A stretch of DNA of 64,000 nt from an uncultured Clostridia bacterium. GTDB lineage: Bacteria; Bacillota; Clostridia; Oscillospirales; Oscillospiraceae. A program made the position numbers and the translations under genes. A model generated the notes under the pieces. That model was given only the letters and a program-made list of their open reading frames with translations. It had not been told where the DNA came from and did not search any database. Positions 25,503-35,492 of the stretch are shown here, in pieces. Within the stretch, counting starts at the first letter, position 1. Every line of letters begins with the position of its first letter. Where the stretch lies: assembly GCA_945915065.1 (NCBI GenBank), contig CAMEER010000002.1, forward strand, positions 1 through 64,000, read 5' to 3'.

Positions 25503-26098
25503 GGCTGCACCTCCTTCCCCCGTTGCTCTGTATGTATGACGCTGACCGCGCCGAAAAGGTTCCCGCTGCGAGATAAAATGTCTTTCAGCTGCGCCTTGGC
25601 CCGGTTCAGCCGGGATTTCACCGTCCCCTCCGGCAGCTTCAGCGCCTGGCCGATCTCCTCGTAGCTGAGCTCCTGCATAAAGCGCAGCAACAGCACCTGC
25701 CGGTACTCCTCCGGCAGCTGCATCAGCGCCGACCGGACTTCCCGCCGGGTCTCGGCGCGCTCCGCCTGCTGCTGGGGCGAAGGCCCGTCGTCAGCAGCGG
25801 TGATCCCGTCAATATCCTCAGCGGCCGCCTGCCGCTTTTCCCGCCGCATCAGGTCGATGGCGGCATGGGTGGTCAGCTGATAGAGCCATGTGGAAAACCG
25901 GCTCTCCCCCCGGAAATTGGGCAGTCCCTTCCACGCGGAGAGAAATGCCTCCTGCGCCACCTCGTCGGCGTCCGCCTCGTTGCCGCACATACGCAGGGCA
26001 AGGCGGAACACCTGGTTTCGATAGGCTTCCACCAGCTGCTCGAAGGCATCGGCGTCTCCCCGCCGGGCGCGCGCAATGATGTGTTCCTGATCCCTCAT
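25499..26098 (-). CDS. ECF RNA polymerase sigma factor
   Basis: A 199-residue sigma-70 family protein. Region 2 is [20 protein letters not shown] through [15 protein letters not shown], and region 4 is [20 protein letters not shown]. The C-terminus extends about 25 residues beyond region 4. Overlaps with dusB and the anti-sigma-like gene suggest one operon. Confidence 0.93.
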   Translation of the reverse strand: MRDQEHIIARARRGDADAFEQLVEAYRNQVFRLALRMCGNEADADEVAQEAFLSAWKGLPNFRGESRFSTWLYQLTTHAAIDLMRREKRQAAAEDIDGITAADDGPSPQQQAERAETRREVRSALMQLPEEYRQVLLLRFMQELSYEEIGQALKLPEGTVKSRLNRAKAQLKDILSRSGNLFGAVSVIHTEQRGKEVQP

Positions 26099-27063
26099 GT
26101 CAAATCCCTCTTGATGCCCGCTGTCACACGGTACACGTCCTCCATGGTGTTCATCCGCACGATCTGGTCCTTGTAGTAGTTGGCATGGGGCACGCCTTTG
26201 AGATACCAGGCATAGTGCCGCCGTGCCTCCAGAATGGCCACCCGCTCGCCCTTATCCCCCCGAGCCAGCTCGATCTGCCGCACCGCCAGATCGCACCGCT
26301 CCGCAAGCGGCGGCAGAGGCGGAATTGGCCTGCCCTCCAGCGCCGCGGCGCACTGCTGAAACAGCCACGGGTTGCCGAAGCAGCCCCGGCCCACCATGGC
26401 CATGTCCGCTCCGGTAAACTGTAAGATCCGCAGGCAGTCCTCTGCCGAGAAGATATCGCCGTTGGCGATGACAGGGATGCGGACGGCCTCCTTCACCTCC
26501 CGGATGGTGACCCAATCCGCCTGTCCGCCATACATCTGGGCACGGGTGCGGCCGTGAACGGCCACCGCCGCCACACCTACCTGCTCCAGCATCTTTGCCA
26601 ACGCCACGGCGTTGATGCTGCCCTTGTCCCAGCCCCGGCGCATCTTCACCGTCACCGGGACCGGACTGGCCTTCACCACCGCTTCGGCCAGACGGGCCGC
26701 CTTCTCCGGATCCTTCATCAGCGCCGAGCCGTCGCCGTTGGACACCACTTTCCCCACCGGGCAGCCCATGTTGATGTCGATGATCTCCGCGCCGGACACC
26801 TCCGCCGCGATCTGGGCGGCCTCCGCCATGCAGGCGATATCGCTGCCGAAGAGCTGCGCCGCCGCCGGATGCTCGTTAGGGGCCATTTTCAGCAGGGTAC
26901 GGCTTTTTTTGTCCTGATAGCAAAGCGCTTTGGCGCTGACCAGCTCCGTGCAGGAGTATCCGGCCCCCAGCTCCCGGCAGATCTGGCGGAACGCCATGTC
27001 CGTCACGCCCGCCATGGGCGCCAGCGCCAGCCGCGACGCCACCTCCACATTTCCGATCTTCAT
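26095..27063 (-). CDS. dusB: tRNA-dihydrouridine synthase
   Basis: A 322-residue FMN enzyme that reduces uridines in the tRNA D-loop. The family signature [20 protein letters not shown] is at the N-terminus, and [20 protein letters not shown] holds the active-site cysteine. [13 protein letters not shown] is the FMN phosphate loop. It is the first gene of the dus-sigma-anti-sigma-queT operon. Confidence 0.95.
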   Translation of the reverse strand: MKIGNVEVASRLALAPMAGVTDMAFRQICRELGAGYSCTELVSAKALCYQDKKSRTLLKMAPNEHPAAAQLFGSDIACMAEAAQIAAEVSGAEIIDINMGCPVGKVVSNGDGSALMKDPEKAARLAEAVVKASPVPVTVKMRRGWDKGSINAVALAKMLEQVGVAAVAVHGRTRAQMYGGQADWVTIREVKEAVRIPVIANGDIFSAEDCLRILQFTGADMAMVGRGCFGNPWLFQQCAAALEGRPIPPLPPLAERCDLAVRQIELARGDKGERVAILEARRHYAWYLKGVPHANYYKDQIVRMNTMEDVYRVTAGIKRDLT

Positions 27064-27142
27064 CGCGTCATATCCTCCGCAAAAACTCCATATGCTTGTA
27101 CATGTCCGCTTATTATATCATATCCTTTACCGGAAAAAAAGA

Positions 27143-27166
27143 GGGCGGACGAAGGATCGTCCGCCC
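27143..27166 (-). terminator. Terminator after the 27213 gene
   Basis: GGGCGGACGA and its perfect complement (loop AGGA), then CTCTTTTTTTCC reading left. It ends the spoIIE-downstream transcript before dusB. Confidence 0.85.
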
Positions 27167-27212
27167 CAAGTGAGGAGAAAAATGTGGAAAGAAAGCAAAA
27201 ACATTTGTGCAG

Positions 27213-27473
27213 CTACAACAGTGCCACCATAGCCCAGACCGCGCCGATGACGGCGCTGCCTGCCGCCATCCATAGCGGCGGCGTCATGCGAAAGCTGCGC
27301 GTGGGAACGCCGTGAGTACGGGCATAGCTTTTGGCGACGCGGACGGCCTGATCCACCAGCTGCTGCTGGCTGACCCCGGCGCCGTCGCTGCTGAGAATAA
27401 AGATCGCCTGTTCAAACACCTGCGGGTCGGGACTGTCCACGACAATGACCCGCCGGGAAACACCTTTTACCAA
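27213..27473 (-). CDS. Conserved hypothetical membrane-tail protein downstream of spoIIE
   Basis: An 86-residue protein: a KGVSRRVIVVDSPDPQVFEQ segment, a central helical region, and one C-terminal membrane helix (WMAAGSAVIGAVWAMVALL). The TTG at 27473 is eight bases after AGGAGG; the ATG at 27479 is too close, and one at 27512 lacks a site. Similar short proteins are common in Clostridia, without a known role to my knowledge. It lies about 75 bases after spoIIE on the same strand. Confidence 0.65.
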   Translation of the reverse strand: MVKGVSRRVIVVDSPDPQVFEQAIFILSSDGAGVSQQQLVDQAVRVAKSYARTHGVPTRSFRMTPPLWMAAGSAVIGAVWAMVALL

Positions 27474-27548
27474 AACCATGCCCTCCTTGTACTGCCGTAA
27501 TGACCATGTCATGCCTGATGGAAAAAGTATGTCCCGCGGCAGGGAGCG

Positions 27549-29558
27549 TTATACACGTTTTTCAAGTGTTTCATCAGTTTTTTCAAGACGCAGCACCAAG
27601 GCGGCGCAGTCATCCTGCAGTCCGCCATGGCGGCGGGATTCGGCAAGGATCATCTGGGCCAGCTCCTGGCTGTCGCCGCCCTGCCATCCGCTCAGCAGTC
27701 CCCGCAGCCAGTCCTCGCTGTCGCCGCCGGTAACGCCGTCGCTGACCATTACCAGCACGCTGCCCGGCTCCAGCTGCACACCGGTGGACTCCGGCGGCTG
27801 CCGGGCGTCCTGCAGGCCCGCCGGCAGGCTTCCCGCATCCAGACGCGTCACCGTGCCGCCTTTCTTGACATAGGAGGGCGCCGCACCGTATTTGTACAGG
27901 ATGGCCGCGCCGCTGCGCCGGTCCAGCGCCAGCAGGTCGATGGTGGTGAATCCGCCGCCCTCCTGACACCGCAGCGTCAGCGCCGTGTTGATGGTTTTCA
28001 GCGCCGGCCGCGGCTGGATACCGGCCTTGAGAAACTGCCGCAGCAGCCGCACCGTCATGGCGCTTTCGGCATGGGCCGCCGCGCCGCTGCCCATGCCGTC
28101 GGACAGCAGCATATACAGGGTGGCTCCTACCGTAAACACCGCCAGCTGGTCGCCGCACAGCGTCTCGCCCTCCTTGGGCCGCAGCAGTGTGCCGACCCGA
28201 CACCGCAGGGGCAGCTCGCCCTCCGGCTCCGTCACACCGCCCTCGCCCAGCGCCTCCCCCAAATGCTCATACTGTACCTCCGCCAATTCCCGCACATCCT
28301 CCAGCCGCGTGCGGTATTGCCGCCGCAGCCGGAAGGCATACAGTTCCCGGTTGACGGCGTCCAGCAGCTCCGGAAAATGCAGGCACCGGCTGGTGAAAAA
28401 GAAGGGAAAATCCTCCGCCTCCGCTTTGCCCCGCTTCAGCATGGCGCCGCAGGCGTCATTGAAGGCGTTATAGGTCTCGCCGTACTCCGCCTGCCAGCAC
28501 CGCTTTACCAGAAGGCAGCTGCGGCACACCTGCTCGGCGGCCCGATCGAAGATCACAGAGGGATTCTCACCGGTCTCCGGCGTATTGGAGCGAAACATGG
28601 CGTCATATAACTCCCGAAATGCCGCCGCTCCCTCCTTCATGACGGCAGTCTGTGCCGCCATGGCAGGCGCCGCGGCGGCTTTTCCCGGTGTTTCCTCATT
28701 TGTAAAGGGCAGCCACTTGCGCCGCAGCAATAAATACGCCGCCGCGCCAGCCGCCGATTCATACAGTGTCATCCCCGGCCTGTCCGCGTCCAGTGCCAGC
28801 GCTGTCCCGGCGGCGCACAGGCAGAAGGCAATTGCCTGCATAACCCGGGGACGACGCCGCAGCAGCGACGCACCCAGCGCACCGCAGCCGCAAACCGCCG
28901 CCATCAGCAGCCCCGGCGACGGCAGCGCCAGATCGGCGCACAGTCCCACACCGGCCCCCAGTGCGGCGGCACAGGCGGGAGACGATCCGCCGCCGCATAA
29001 GAGCGCCAGCCATGCCGCCACCACACCGCCGGGAGAAAATCCCTCTATCCGGACGGCAGAGAGGGCAGCCGCGCCGGCCGACAGGATCGCCAGCAACTTC
29101 AGCCGAGGGTCCGTCCGCTCCTCGCCCATGGCGAAGGCTACCGCCGCAGCGATGGCGGACGAGGCGGCACACAGTGCCCATTGGGAGGCCGTGCGGCCCA
29201 GTAAGTAGATGGACTGTACCAAAAACAGCGATCCGGCCGCCAGCAGCGGCGCATAGCCAGGCCGCCGGGACAGCTTTGTATCGCAAAAGGCCATGTTGAC
29301 GCAATAGATCAAAACGGCGGAGGCGGCGAATCGCAGCCCTGTCTGGAAGTCGAAAAACACCAGCGCACCCGCCGCCGCGCCCACCAGCGCCCACAGCCCC
29401 CGGCCCTTTCCGCCGGACACCGCCACGGCAGCCAGCCCCCACGGGCCGTACAGGCCACCGGTTCGGGCCGCGCTCAGTAAAAACGTCAGCACGCTCCACA
29501 GTACGGACTGCTTCAAAGTGTCCGGATGGAACTTGTCCCATATCGTCGGCCGTCTCAT
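27549..29558 (-). CDS. spoIIE: Stage II sporulation protein E (serine phosphatase)
   Basis: A 669-residue protein. The N-terminal half has about ten hydrophobic helices. The middle region carries the cysteine cluster CRSCLLVKRCW, as in clostridial SpoIIE. The C-terminus is a PP2C phosphatase with LLSDGMGSG and MVSDGVTGGD as metal-binding aspartates. It dephosphorylates SpoIIAA to release sigma-F at the forespore septum. The start at 29558 follows GGGAGGGGG; the long upstream extension is not protein-like. Confidence 0.95.
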   Translation of the reverse strand: MRRPTIWDKFHPDTLKQSVLWSVLTFLLSAARTGGLYGPWGLAAVAVSGGKGRGLWALVGAAAGALVFFDFQTGLRFAASAVLIYCVNMAFCDTKLSRRPGYAPLLAAGSLFLVQSIYLLGRTASQWALCAASSAIAAAVAFAMGEERTDPRLKLLAILSAGAAALSAVRIEGFSPGGVVAAWLALLCGGGSSPACAAALGAGVGLCADLALPSPGLLMAAVCGCGALGASLLRRRPRVMQAIAFCLCAAGTALALDADRPGMTLYESAAGAAAYLLLRRKWLPFTNEETPGKAAAAPAMAAQTAVMKEGAAAFRELYDAMFRSNTPETGENPSVIFDRAAEQVCRSCLLVKRCWQAEYGETYNAFNDACGAMLKRGKAEAEDFPFFFTSRCLHFPELLDAVNRELYAFRLRRQYRTRLEDVRELAEVQYEHLGEALGEGGVTEPEGELPLRCRVGTLLRPKEGETLCGDQLAVFTVGATLYMLLSDGMGSGAAAHAESAMTVRLLRQFLKAGIQPRPALKTINTALTLRCQEGGGFTTIDLLALDRRSGAAILYKYGAAPSYVKKGGTVTRLDAGSLPAGLQDARQPPESTGVQLEPGSVLVMVSDGVTGGDSEDWLRGLLSGWQGGDSQELAQMILAESRRHGGLQDDCAALVLRLEKTDETLEKRV

Positions 29559-29607
29559 GTGCTCCCCCTCCCTTTGCCCTGCTTCCAGGGCGGTTTTCAC
29601 ACGACCT

Positions 29608-29639
29608 ATTGTACGAAAAAAGACACTCACATTTCGTCG
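29608..29639 (-). promoter_or_regulatory. spoIIE promoter with a possible Spo0A box
   Basis: TACAAT (29608-29613) could be the -10 for spoIIE. Around the -35 position lies CGACGAA (29633-29639), one base from the Spo0A consensus TGNCGAA. In Bacillus, spoIIE is Spo0A-activated; the assignment here is inferred. Confidence 0.4.
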
Positions 29640-29651
29640 GGAAATAAAAGC

Positions 29652-29681
29652 CCCTCTGCATTTTTTGCAAAATACAGAGGG
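29652..29681 (-). other. Hairpin upstream of the spoIIE promoter
   Basis: CCCTCTGCATTTT pairs with AAAATACAGAGGG at 12 of 13 positions. Read left it is followed by GCTTTTATTT, so it may be a second terminator that isolates spoIIE from ribF readthrough. Confidence 0.5.
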
Positions 29682-29736
29682 AAGAACAAGGAAATTCCAA
29701 CTGCCGATATAAGCATACAGCGCCCGGATATACAAA

Positions 29737-29770
29737 AACATCCCACAGGAATTATCTCCTGCGGGATGTT
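29737..29770 (-). terminator. Terminator of the nusA-ribF operon
   Basis: AACATCCCGCAGGA and TCCTGTGGGATGTT (reading left) pair over 14 bases, followed by TTTG. It begins 3 bases after the ribF stop. Confidence 0.85.
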
Positions 29771-29772
29771 TC

Positions 29773-30678
29773 TTATACCTCTCCTGTTTCCCGAAAATAG
29801 GCCCGGGCCTGAGCGATGTTTTTCCCGACCTCATCTTTCAGCTGCTGGGGGGATTCAAATTTCTTCTCCTCCCGCAGGCGGCGGCAGAACTCCAGCCGGA
29901 TGCGCCTGCCGTACAGGTCGCCGTCAAAATCCAGCAGAAAGGTTTCGATGGATACTTTGCCGCTGTCGCTGACGGTGGGGCGGGTGCCCACATTGGTCAC
30001 GCCGGCAAAGCTGCTGCCGTCAGGCAGATAGACGCGGGTGATATACACGCCCCGTTCCGGCACCAGCACATGGTCCGGCACGGTGAAATTGATGGTGGGG
30101 ATACCGATGGTGCGGCCAAACCGGAACCCGTGGGTCACCGTCTGGCTCAGACAGTGGCGGTGTCCCAGAAATTCGGCGGCCCGCTCCACCTGTCCGCTCT
30201 CCACCAGCTGGCGGATATAGGTGGAGCTGACGGTGATGCCGTCGTATTCCACCTTGGGAATAATGTCGCAGCCCAGCCCCAGCTGGCGGCATTTCTCCTG
30301 CAGCAGCTCCGGCGTCCCGGCGTTTTTATGGCCGAAGCGGTAGTCGTGGCCCGCCACCAGATGTACGGCGCCGTAGGTCTCCACCAGCAGTTTGGTGATG
30401 AAATCCTCCCAGCTCATGGTCATCATCTCATGGTCAAAGGGCGCCACGATCACCTGCCGGATACCGTACAGCCGCTCCATCAGTTCCTGCCGCTCCTGAG
30501 TGGAATTGATCAGCGGCACCGGTTTGCCCGTCACCACCTCCTTGGGCGGCCGGTCAAAGGTAAAGGCGGCAGGCGTGGCGTTCAGCCGGCAGGCCACCTC
30601 TGTAGTGCGGCGCAGCAGCGCGCCGTGTCCCCGGTGTACACCGTCAAAAAATCCCAATGCAATCACGGTAGGCTTCAT
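29773..30678 (-). CDS. ribF: Bifunctional riboflavin kinase/FAD synthetase
   Basis: A 301-residue enzyme making FMN and FAD. The N-terminal nucleotidyltransferase has ALGFFDGVHRGHGALL and HDYRFGHKNAG. The C-terminal kinase domain has FRFGRTIGIPTINF and VTNVGTRPTV. It lies 3 bases after truB, the usual order. Confidence 0.95.
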   Translation of the reverse strand: MKPTVIALGFFDGVHRGHGALLRRTTEVACRLNATPAAFTFDRPPKEVVTGKPVPLINSTQERQELMERLYGIRQVIVAPFDHEMMTMSWEDFITKLLVETYGAVHLVAGHDYRFGHKNAGTPELLQEKCRQLGLGCDIIPKVEYDGITVSSTYIRQLVESGQVERAAEFLGHRHCLSQTVTHGFRFGRTIGIPTINFTVPDHVLVPERGVYITRVYLPDGSSFAGVTNVGTRPTVSDSGKVSIETFLLDFDGDLYGRRIRLEFCRRLREEKKFESPQQLKDEVGKNIAQARAYFRETGEV

Positions 30679-30681
30679 AGT

Positions 30682-31551
30682 TTACGCTCCAAAAAAGTTC
30701 TTGATGGACGTCATCCGTCCGTTTTCCAGCCGGCTCAGGCACAGGAAGTCGCCCTCCATGCCATACACCCGGTACAGACCGTCGGCAGGCGGATCCTTCA
30801 CGGTGAAGGCGTTGCCGTTGCGGCACAGCTGCTCCACCCGGGGGTGCTGAATGTGATAGGCGTCGTATTGCCGGAACAGGGTGTCCACAGGCCGCAGCAG
30901 CGTTTCCCCTTGTGCCTGCGCCTCCTCCAATGTGTGGCTTTCCGCCAGCGTATAGCCCGCCGCCATGGTGCGCCGCAGCGCGGCCATGCAGCCGCCGCAG
31001 CCCAAAAGCTGCCCCAGATCATGGCACAGGGTACGGATATAGGTGCCCTTGGAGCAGCGGATCCGCAGCTGATAGTCGGTGGGCGACAGCTGCTGCACCA
31101 GTTCCAGTGCAAAGATGGTGACGGCGCGGGGCTTGCGCTCCACCTCCCGGCCCTGTCGGGCCAGATCGTACAGCTTTTGGCCGTTGATCTTAATGGCGGA
31201 GTACATAGGCGGTATCTGCAGGATATCGCCGGTAAACCGCGGCAGCGCGGCGGCCACGTCAGATGTCGTCACGGCGACGGGATGCTCCTCCAGCACGCGT
31301 CCGGAGACATCCTGCGTGTCGGTGACAAGACCCAGCCGCAGCGTGGCGACGTACTCCTTTTCGCCGCTCTCAGCGAAGGAAACGCCTCGTGTGGCCTGTC
31401 CCACAAATACGGGAAGTACGCCTGTCGCCATGGGATCCAGCGTCCCGGCGTGGCCCACCTTTTTTGTTTTCAGAATGCCCCGCAGCTTGGCGCACACATC
31501 CATGGACGTCCAATCTGCGGGTTTGTCGATGATAATGATTCCGTTGGCCAT
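30682..31551 (-). CDS. truB: tRNA pseudouridine-55 synthase
   Basis: A 289-residue enzyme that modifies U55 of tRNAs. GIIIIDKPADWTSMDVCAKL is the N-terminus and the catalytic aspartate is in GHAGTLDPMATGVL. The PUA-like C-terminus is short. Same operon as ribF. Confidence 0.96.
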   Translation of the reverse strand: MANGIIIIDKPADWTSMDVCAKLRGILKTKKVGHAGTLDPMATGVLPVFVGQATRGVSFAESGEKEYVATLRLGLVTDTQDVSGRVLEEHPVAVTTSDVAAALPRFTGDILQIPPMYSAIKINGQKLYDLARQGREVERKPRAVTIFALELVQQLSPTDYQLRIRCSKGTYIRTLCHDLGQLLGCGGCMAALRRTMAAGYTLAESHTLEEAQAQGETLLRPVDTLFRQYDAYHIQHPRVEQLCRNGNAFTVKDPPADGLYRVYGMEGDFLCLSRLENGRMTSIKNFFGA

Positions 31552-31596
31552 AGGCGTCTCCTTGCGACCTTTTCTTGCGTGAAAGCTTCTCCCGGA

Positions 31597-32553
31597 TTAC
31601 GCACCCGTGACCTTCCGGTACGCCGCCAGTACGGCCATACGCGCCTCGTCCAGCGTACCGATCACGGTGGCGCCGGCGGCGGCGTGATGGCCTCCGCCGC
31701 CCAGCTCCCGGCACAGCGCACAGGCGTCCACCCGGGGGCCGGAGCGCACCGACACCTTCACGGCGCCGGGCCGCAGCTCCCGCAGGGTCACGCCGCAGTC
31801 GGTGCCCTCCACCAGAGCGGGCAGGGCGCTCAATTCCTCAATATCCGCGTCGGTGGCCCGCATCTCCTGCCGCAGCGACAGGGGTATGGTCATCACCACC
31901 ACACGCTCACCGTCAAACAGCTGCATTTCCGCCACCATGCGGGATTCCATGGCCAGCCGCACCCGGCTCTTGGTGCGGAACAGCGTTTTGTTCACCGCCG
32001 CCACGTCCACCACCTCCATCAGTGCCGCCGCGATGCGGTGGGTGCGGGCGGTGGTGTTGCCGTACTGAAAGCCGCCGCAGTCGGTGCTGACCGCCACATA
32101 CAGCGGCAGCGCGATCTCCGGCGTCAGTGCCGTCAGATGGGAGATGATCTCATAGACCACCTCGCCGCAGGCGGCGCTGTCCGCCTCCAGGCAGGTATTG
32201 CGGGCAAAGAAGCCATGGGACGGATGGTGGTCGATGGCCAGCTCGATGCGCCCGGCGTAAGGCTTGGCGTTCTCCGGCAGCAGGCTCACATCGGCAATAT
32301 CCACACTGACCACATGGTCGCCCTCCCAGCCCTCCGGCGCCCAGTAGGGGGCGGCGTAGGGGGCATAGGTGGCGGTGATCTCCGGATTGGGCAGCAGATA
32401 CGCCGTGCGGCCGCACCGGCGCAGGGCAGCGCACAAGCCCGCGGTGCTGCCAATGGTGTCGCCGTCCGGCCGCACATGGGTCAGCAGCAGCACGTTGTCC
32501 AGCGCCTCCAGATATCCGGCGGCCTCCCGGGCAGTCAGGATCGGTCGTTCCAT
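31597..32553 (-). CDS. DHH/DHHA1 phosphoesterase, NrnA-type oligoribonuclease
   Basis: A 318-residue protein. THVRPDGDTIGS and AIDHHPSH give the metal-binding DHH site, and GGGGHHAAAGA is the DHHA1 substrate-binding motif. It would degrade nano-RNA or pAp, like NrnA. The start at 32553 is one base after the rbfA stop; a longer frame upstream is the rbfA region in another frame. Confidence 0.9.
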   Translation of the reverse strand: MERPILTAREAAGYLEALDNVLLLTHVRPDGDTIGSTAGLCAALRRCGRTAYLLPNPEITATYAPYAAPYWAPEGWEGDHVVSVDIADVSLLPENAKPYAGRIELAIDHHPSHGFFARNTCLEADSAACGEVVYEIISHLTALTPEIALPLYVAVSTDCGGFQYGNTTARTHRIAAALMEVVDVAAVNKTLFRTKSRVRLAMESRMVAEMQLFDGERVVVMTIPLSLRQEMRATDADIEELSALPALVEGTDCGVTLRELRPGAVKVSVRSGPRVDACALCRELGGGGHHAAAGATVIGTLDEARMAVLAAYRKVTGA

Positions 32554-32554
32554 C

Positions 32555-32938
32555 TCACTTATCCTCCGGCAGCACGATGTCCGCGTTGGCGGGATTGGCG
32601 GGCTTGACATGGTGCAGCATATCCAGAATGTGCGCTCCGTGGGCAATGGAATCATCGGCAAAGAACTGCAGCTCCGGCGTATAGCGCAGCTGCAGGCGCT
32701 GGCCCAGCTCATGGCGCAGATAGCCGCCGGCGGACTTCAGTCCCCGCATCAGGTCCTTCTCGTGGGTGCGGTCCATGGCGCTGATATAGATACGGCTGTA
32801 CCGCAGGTCGCCGGTGGTGTCCACATGGGTGATGGTCAGCATGGCGTCCGCCACCCGGGGATCCTTCACCGTGCGCAGCAGGCCGGACAGCTCCCGCTGG
32901 ATCTCTTCGTTGATGCGTCCGATACGGTTGGATGCCAT
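32555..32938 (-). CDS. rbfA: Ribosome-binding factor A
   Basis: A 127-residue KH-like protein for 30S maturation and cold adaptation: RIGRINEEIQRELSGLLRTV, then DPRVADAMLTITHVDTTGDL. The ATG at 32938 follows an AAGGAGCG site by six bases. Confidence 0.95.
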   Translation of the reverse strand: MASNRIGRINEEIQRELSGLLRTVKDPRVADAMLTITHVDTTGDLRYSRIYISAMDRTHEKDLMRGLKSAGGYLRHELGQRLQLRYTPELQFFADDSIAHGAHILDMLHHVKPANPANADIVLPEDK

Positions 32939-32963
32939 AAAAACGCTCCTTTCGCGAAAACAG

Positions 32964-33065
32964 GGGCGGGCGAAACGCCCGCCCCCCGTAACAGTAGCCT
33001 CGCAGAGTTCGCCGCCCGCAGGCGGCCGCGATCTCCTTTGCCGCAAAATCGCAAGATTTTGCGGC
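32964..33065. other. Cluster of three hairpins between infB and rbfA
   Basis: The 135-base gap holds GGGGCGGGCG/CGCCCGCCCC (32964-32986), GCCGCC/GGCGGC (33011-33026) and GCCGCAAAATC/GATTTTGCGGC (33040-33065). None has a long T-run, so they look like mRNA processing or stability elements inside the operon. Confidence 0.6.
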
Positions 33066-33073
33066 AGAATCGT

Positions 33074-35434
33074 TTACTGGGGGATCTCCTCCATGGTAAA
33101 CGCTTCCACGATATCGCCTTCCTTGATATCGTTGTACTTCTCAATGCTCAGGCCGCACTCGTAGCCGGCCACGACCTCCTTGACGGAGTCCTTGAACCGC
33201 TGGAGAGAGGCCAGCACGCCCTCGTGCACCACGATACCGTCGCGGACCAGCCGTACCTGGCAGTCCTTGCGCTGCAGCTTGCCGTCCTGCACGTAGCAGC
33301 CGGCCACGGTGCCCACGCCGGACACCTTGTAGGTCTGGCGCACCTCGGCGTGGCCCAGTACCGCTTCCCGGTACTTGGGAGCCAGCATACCCTTCATGGC
33401 GGCCTCGATCTCGTTGATAGCGTCGTAAATGACGCGGTACATCCGCATATCCACATTGGCACGTGCGGCACTGTCCCGGGCAGCGGCGTCAGGACGGACG
33501 TTGAAGCCCACGATGATGGCCTGAGAGGTGGAGGCCAGCATCACGTCGGATTCGTTGATGGCGCCCACGCCGCCGTGGATGACGCGCACCCGCACCTCTT
33601 CGTTGCTGAGCTTCTCCAGAGAGGCCTTCACCGCCTCCACGCTGCCCTGCACGTCGGCCTTGACGATCAGGTTCAGGTTCTTCATCTCACCGGCCTGGAT
33701 CTGGCTGAACAGATCCTCCAGCGAGACCTTGGCAACAGGGGCGTTGGCCTTGGCCTTCTCCTCGGCCTTGCGCTGCTCCACCAGCTCGCGGGCCAGCTTT
33801 TCGTCGGCCACGGCGTTGAAGGTGGCGCCGGCAGAGGGCGCCTCGCTCAGACCGGTGATCTCCACAGGTACGCTGGGGCCGGCCTCGGTCATCCGCTGGC
33901 CCTTGTCGCCCACCATGGCGCGGACACGGCCCACGGAGGTGCCGGCGATGATGATATCGCCCTGGTGGAGTGTACCGTTCTGCACCAGCAGCGTGGCCAC
34001 GGGGCCGCGGCCCTTGTCCAGACGCGCTTCGATAACGGTGCCCTGGGCGGCGCGGTTGGGGTTGGCCTTCAGCTCACTGACCTCGGCGGTCAGCGTCAGC
34101 ATCTCCAGCAGATTGTCCACGCCCATACCGGTCTTGGCGGAGATGGGACACACGATGGTATCACCGCCCCACTCCTCGCACACCAGCCCGTACTCGGTCA
34201 GCTGCTGCTTGATGCGCTCGGGGTTGGCCTCGGGCTTATCCATCTTGTTGATGGCCACGATAATGGGGATCTCGGCAGCCTTGGCATGGTTGATGGACTC
34301 GATGGTCTGGGGCATGATGCCGTCCTCGGCGGCCACCACCAGAATGGCGATATCCGTCACCATGGCGCCGCGGGCGCGCATGGAGGTAAACGCCTCGTGG
34401 CCCGGGGTATCCAGGAAGGTGATGGGCTTGCCGTGGATCTCCACCTGATAGGCGCCGATGTGCTGGGTGATGCCGCCGGCCTCGCCGGAGGCCACATGGG
34501 CATTGCGGATATAGTCCAGCAGGCTGGTCTTGCCATGGTCCACGTGGCCCATGACCACCACCACGGGAGCGCGGGGCACCAGATCCTCTTCCTTGTCCTG
34601 ATGGTCGTCGATCAGTTTTTCCTCGATGGTGACCACCACTTTCTTCTCCACCTTGCAGCCCATTTCCTCCGCGATAATGGCGGCGGTGTCGAAGTCGATC
34701 ATCTGGCTCAAAGAGGCCATAACGCCGTTCTTCATCAGGCACTTGACCACTTCCGCGCCGGTCTTTTTCATGCGGCTGGCCAGCTCGCCCACGGAGATCT
34801 CGTCGGGGATCTGCACGGTGACAGGGGTATTCTTGATGACCTCCAGCCGCAGCCTGCGCATACGGTCGGCCTCCTCCTGCTTGCGCTTGTTGGTCATGGG
34901 GCCGTTCTGGCGCTGTTTGGAGTTGCGGAACTTCTCCTTGCCCTGCAGCTGGTCCTTGTCACGGCGTCCGCCGCGGTTGTTGCTTCTGTCGGCCATGTCC
35001 TGCAGCTTCTCATCGTACTTGTCCAGATTCACGTTGGTGGCCTTGCGGGTATCCACCACCTGCTTCTGGGGCACGCGGGACATGGGCTTCTGGGGCTGCT
35101 GAGCGCTCTGCTTATCGCCCTGGGGCTTCCCCTGCTGCTGGGGCTGCTGCCGGTTCTGGCCCTGCTGTCCGCCCTGCTGGGGCTGCTGCTTTTTCGGCTC
35201 CGGCTTCTTCTCCTCCACCTTTGCCCCCTCGGCAAAAATGGTCGCGATGCTGGCGATCTGATTGTGCTGGGTCAGATACTCAAAGATGAGAGACAGCTCC
35301 CGATCCTCCAGTGCCTGCATATGGTTCTTGGGGGTCTCGGCATACTTGGTCAAGATCTCCGTCACGTCCTTCGTGGCGATCCCGAAATCCTTCGCCACCT
35401 CATGCACTCTGTATTTGTTTGCTACGCTACCCAA
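33074..35434 (-). CDS. infB: Translation initiation factor IF-2
   Basis: A 786-residue GTPase that places initiator tRNA on the ribosome. The N-terminal IF2N domain ([20 protein letters not shown]) is followed by a Gln/Pro-rich linker. The G domain has [20 protein letters not shown] and NKMD. Two further beta-barrels and the C-terminal tRNA-binding domain follow. Confidence 0.97.
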   Translation of the reverse strand: MGSVANKYRVHEVAKDFGIATKDVTEILTKYAETPKNHMQALEDRELSLIFEYLTQHNQIASIATIFAEGAKVEEKKPEPKKQQPQQGGQQGQNRQQPQQQGKPQGDKQSAQQPQKPMSRVPQKQVVDTRKATNVNLDKYDEKLQDMADRSNNRGGRRDKDQLQGKEKFRNSKQRQNGPMTNKRKQEEADRMRRLRLEVIKNTPVTVQIPDEISVGELASRMKKTGAEVVKCLMKNGVMASLSQMIDFDTAAIIAEEMGCKVEKKVVVTIEEKLIDDHQDKEEDLVPRAPVVVVMGHVDHGKTSLLDYIRNAHVASGEAGGITQHIGAYQVEIHGKPITFLDTPGHEAFTSMRARGAMVTDIAILVVAAEDGIMPQTIESINHAKAAEIPIIVAINKMDKPEANPERIKQQLTEYGLVCEEWGGDTIVCPISAKTGMGVDNLLEMLTLTAEVSELKANPNRAAQGTVIEARLDKGRGPVATLLVQNGTLHQGDIIIAGTSVGRVRAMVGDKGQRMTEAGPSVPVEITGLSEAPSAGATFNAVADEKLARELVEQRKAEEKAKANAPVAKVSLEDLFSQIQAGEMKNLNLIVKADVQGSVEAVKASLEKLSNEEVRVRVIHGGVGAINESDVMLASTSQAIIVGFNVRPDAAARDSAARANVDMRMYRVIYDAINEIEAAMKGMLAPKYREAVLGHAEVRQTYKVSGVGTVAGCYVQDGKLQRKDCQVRLVRDGIVVHEGVLASLQRFKDSVKEVVAGYECGLSIEKYNDIKEGDIVEAFTMEEIPQ

Positions 35435-35492
35435 ATAAAGCCACCTCCATCTTAAGTCAACGGTGCGTCGAAGCGCTCCGTGTGTGTTCGTG

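Noticed and set aside
30070..32607. 845-codon open frame on the plus strand
   Set aside because: Antisense to ribF, truB and the DHH phosphoesterase; composition is that of a shadow frame.
32369..35455. 1028-codon open frame on the plus strand
   Set aside because: Antisense to infB and rbfA; His/Leu/Gly-rich low-complexity product and no ribosome binding site.
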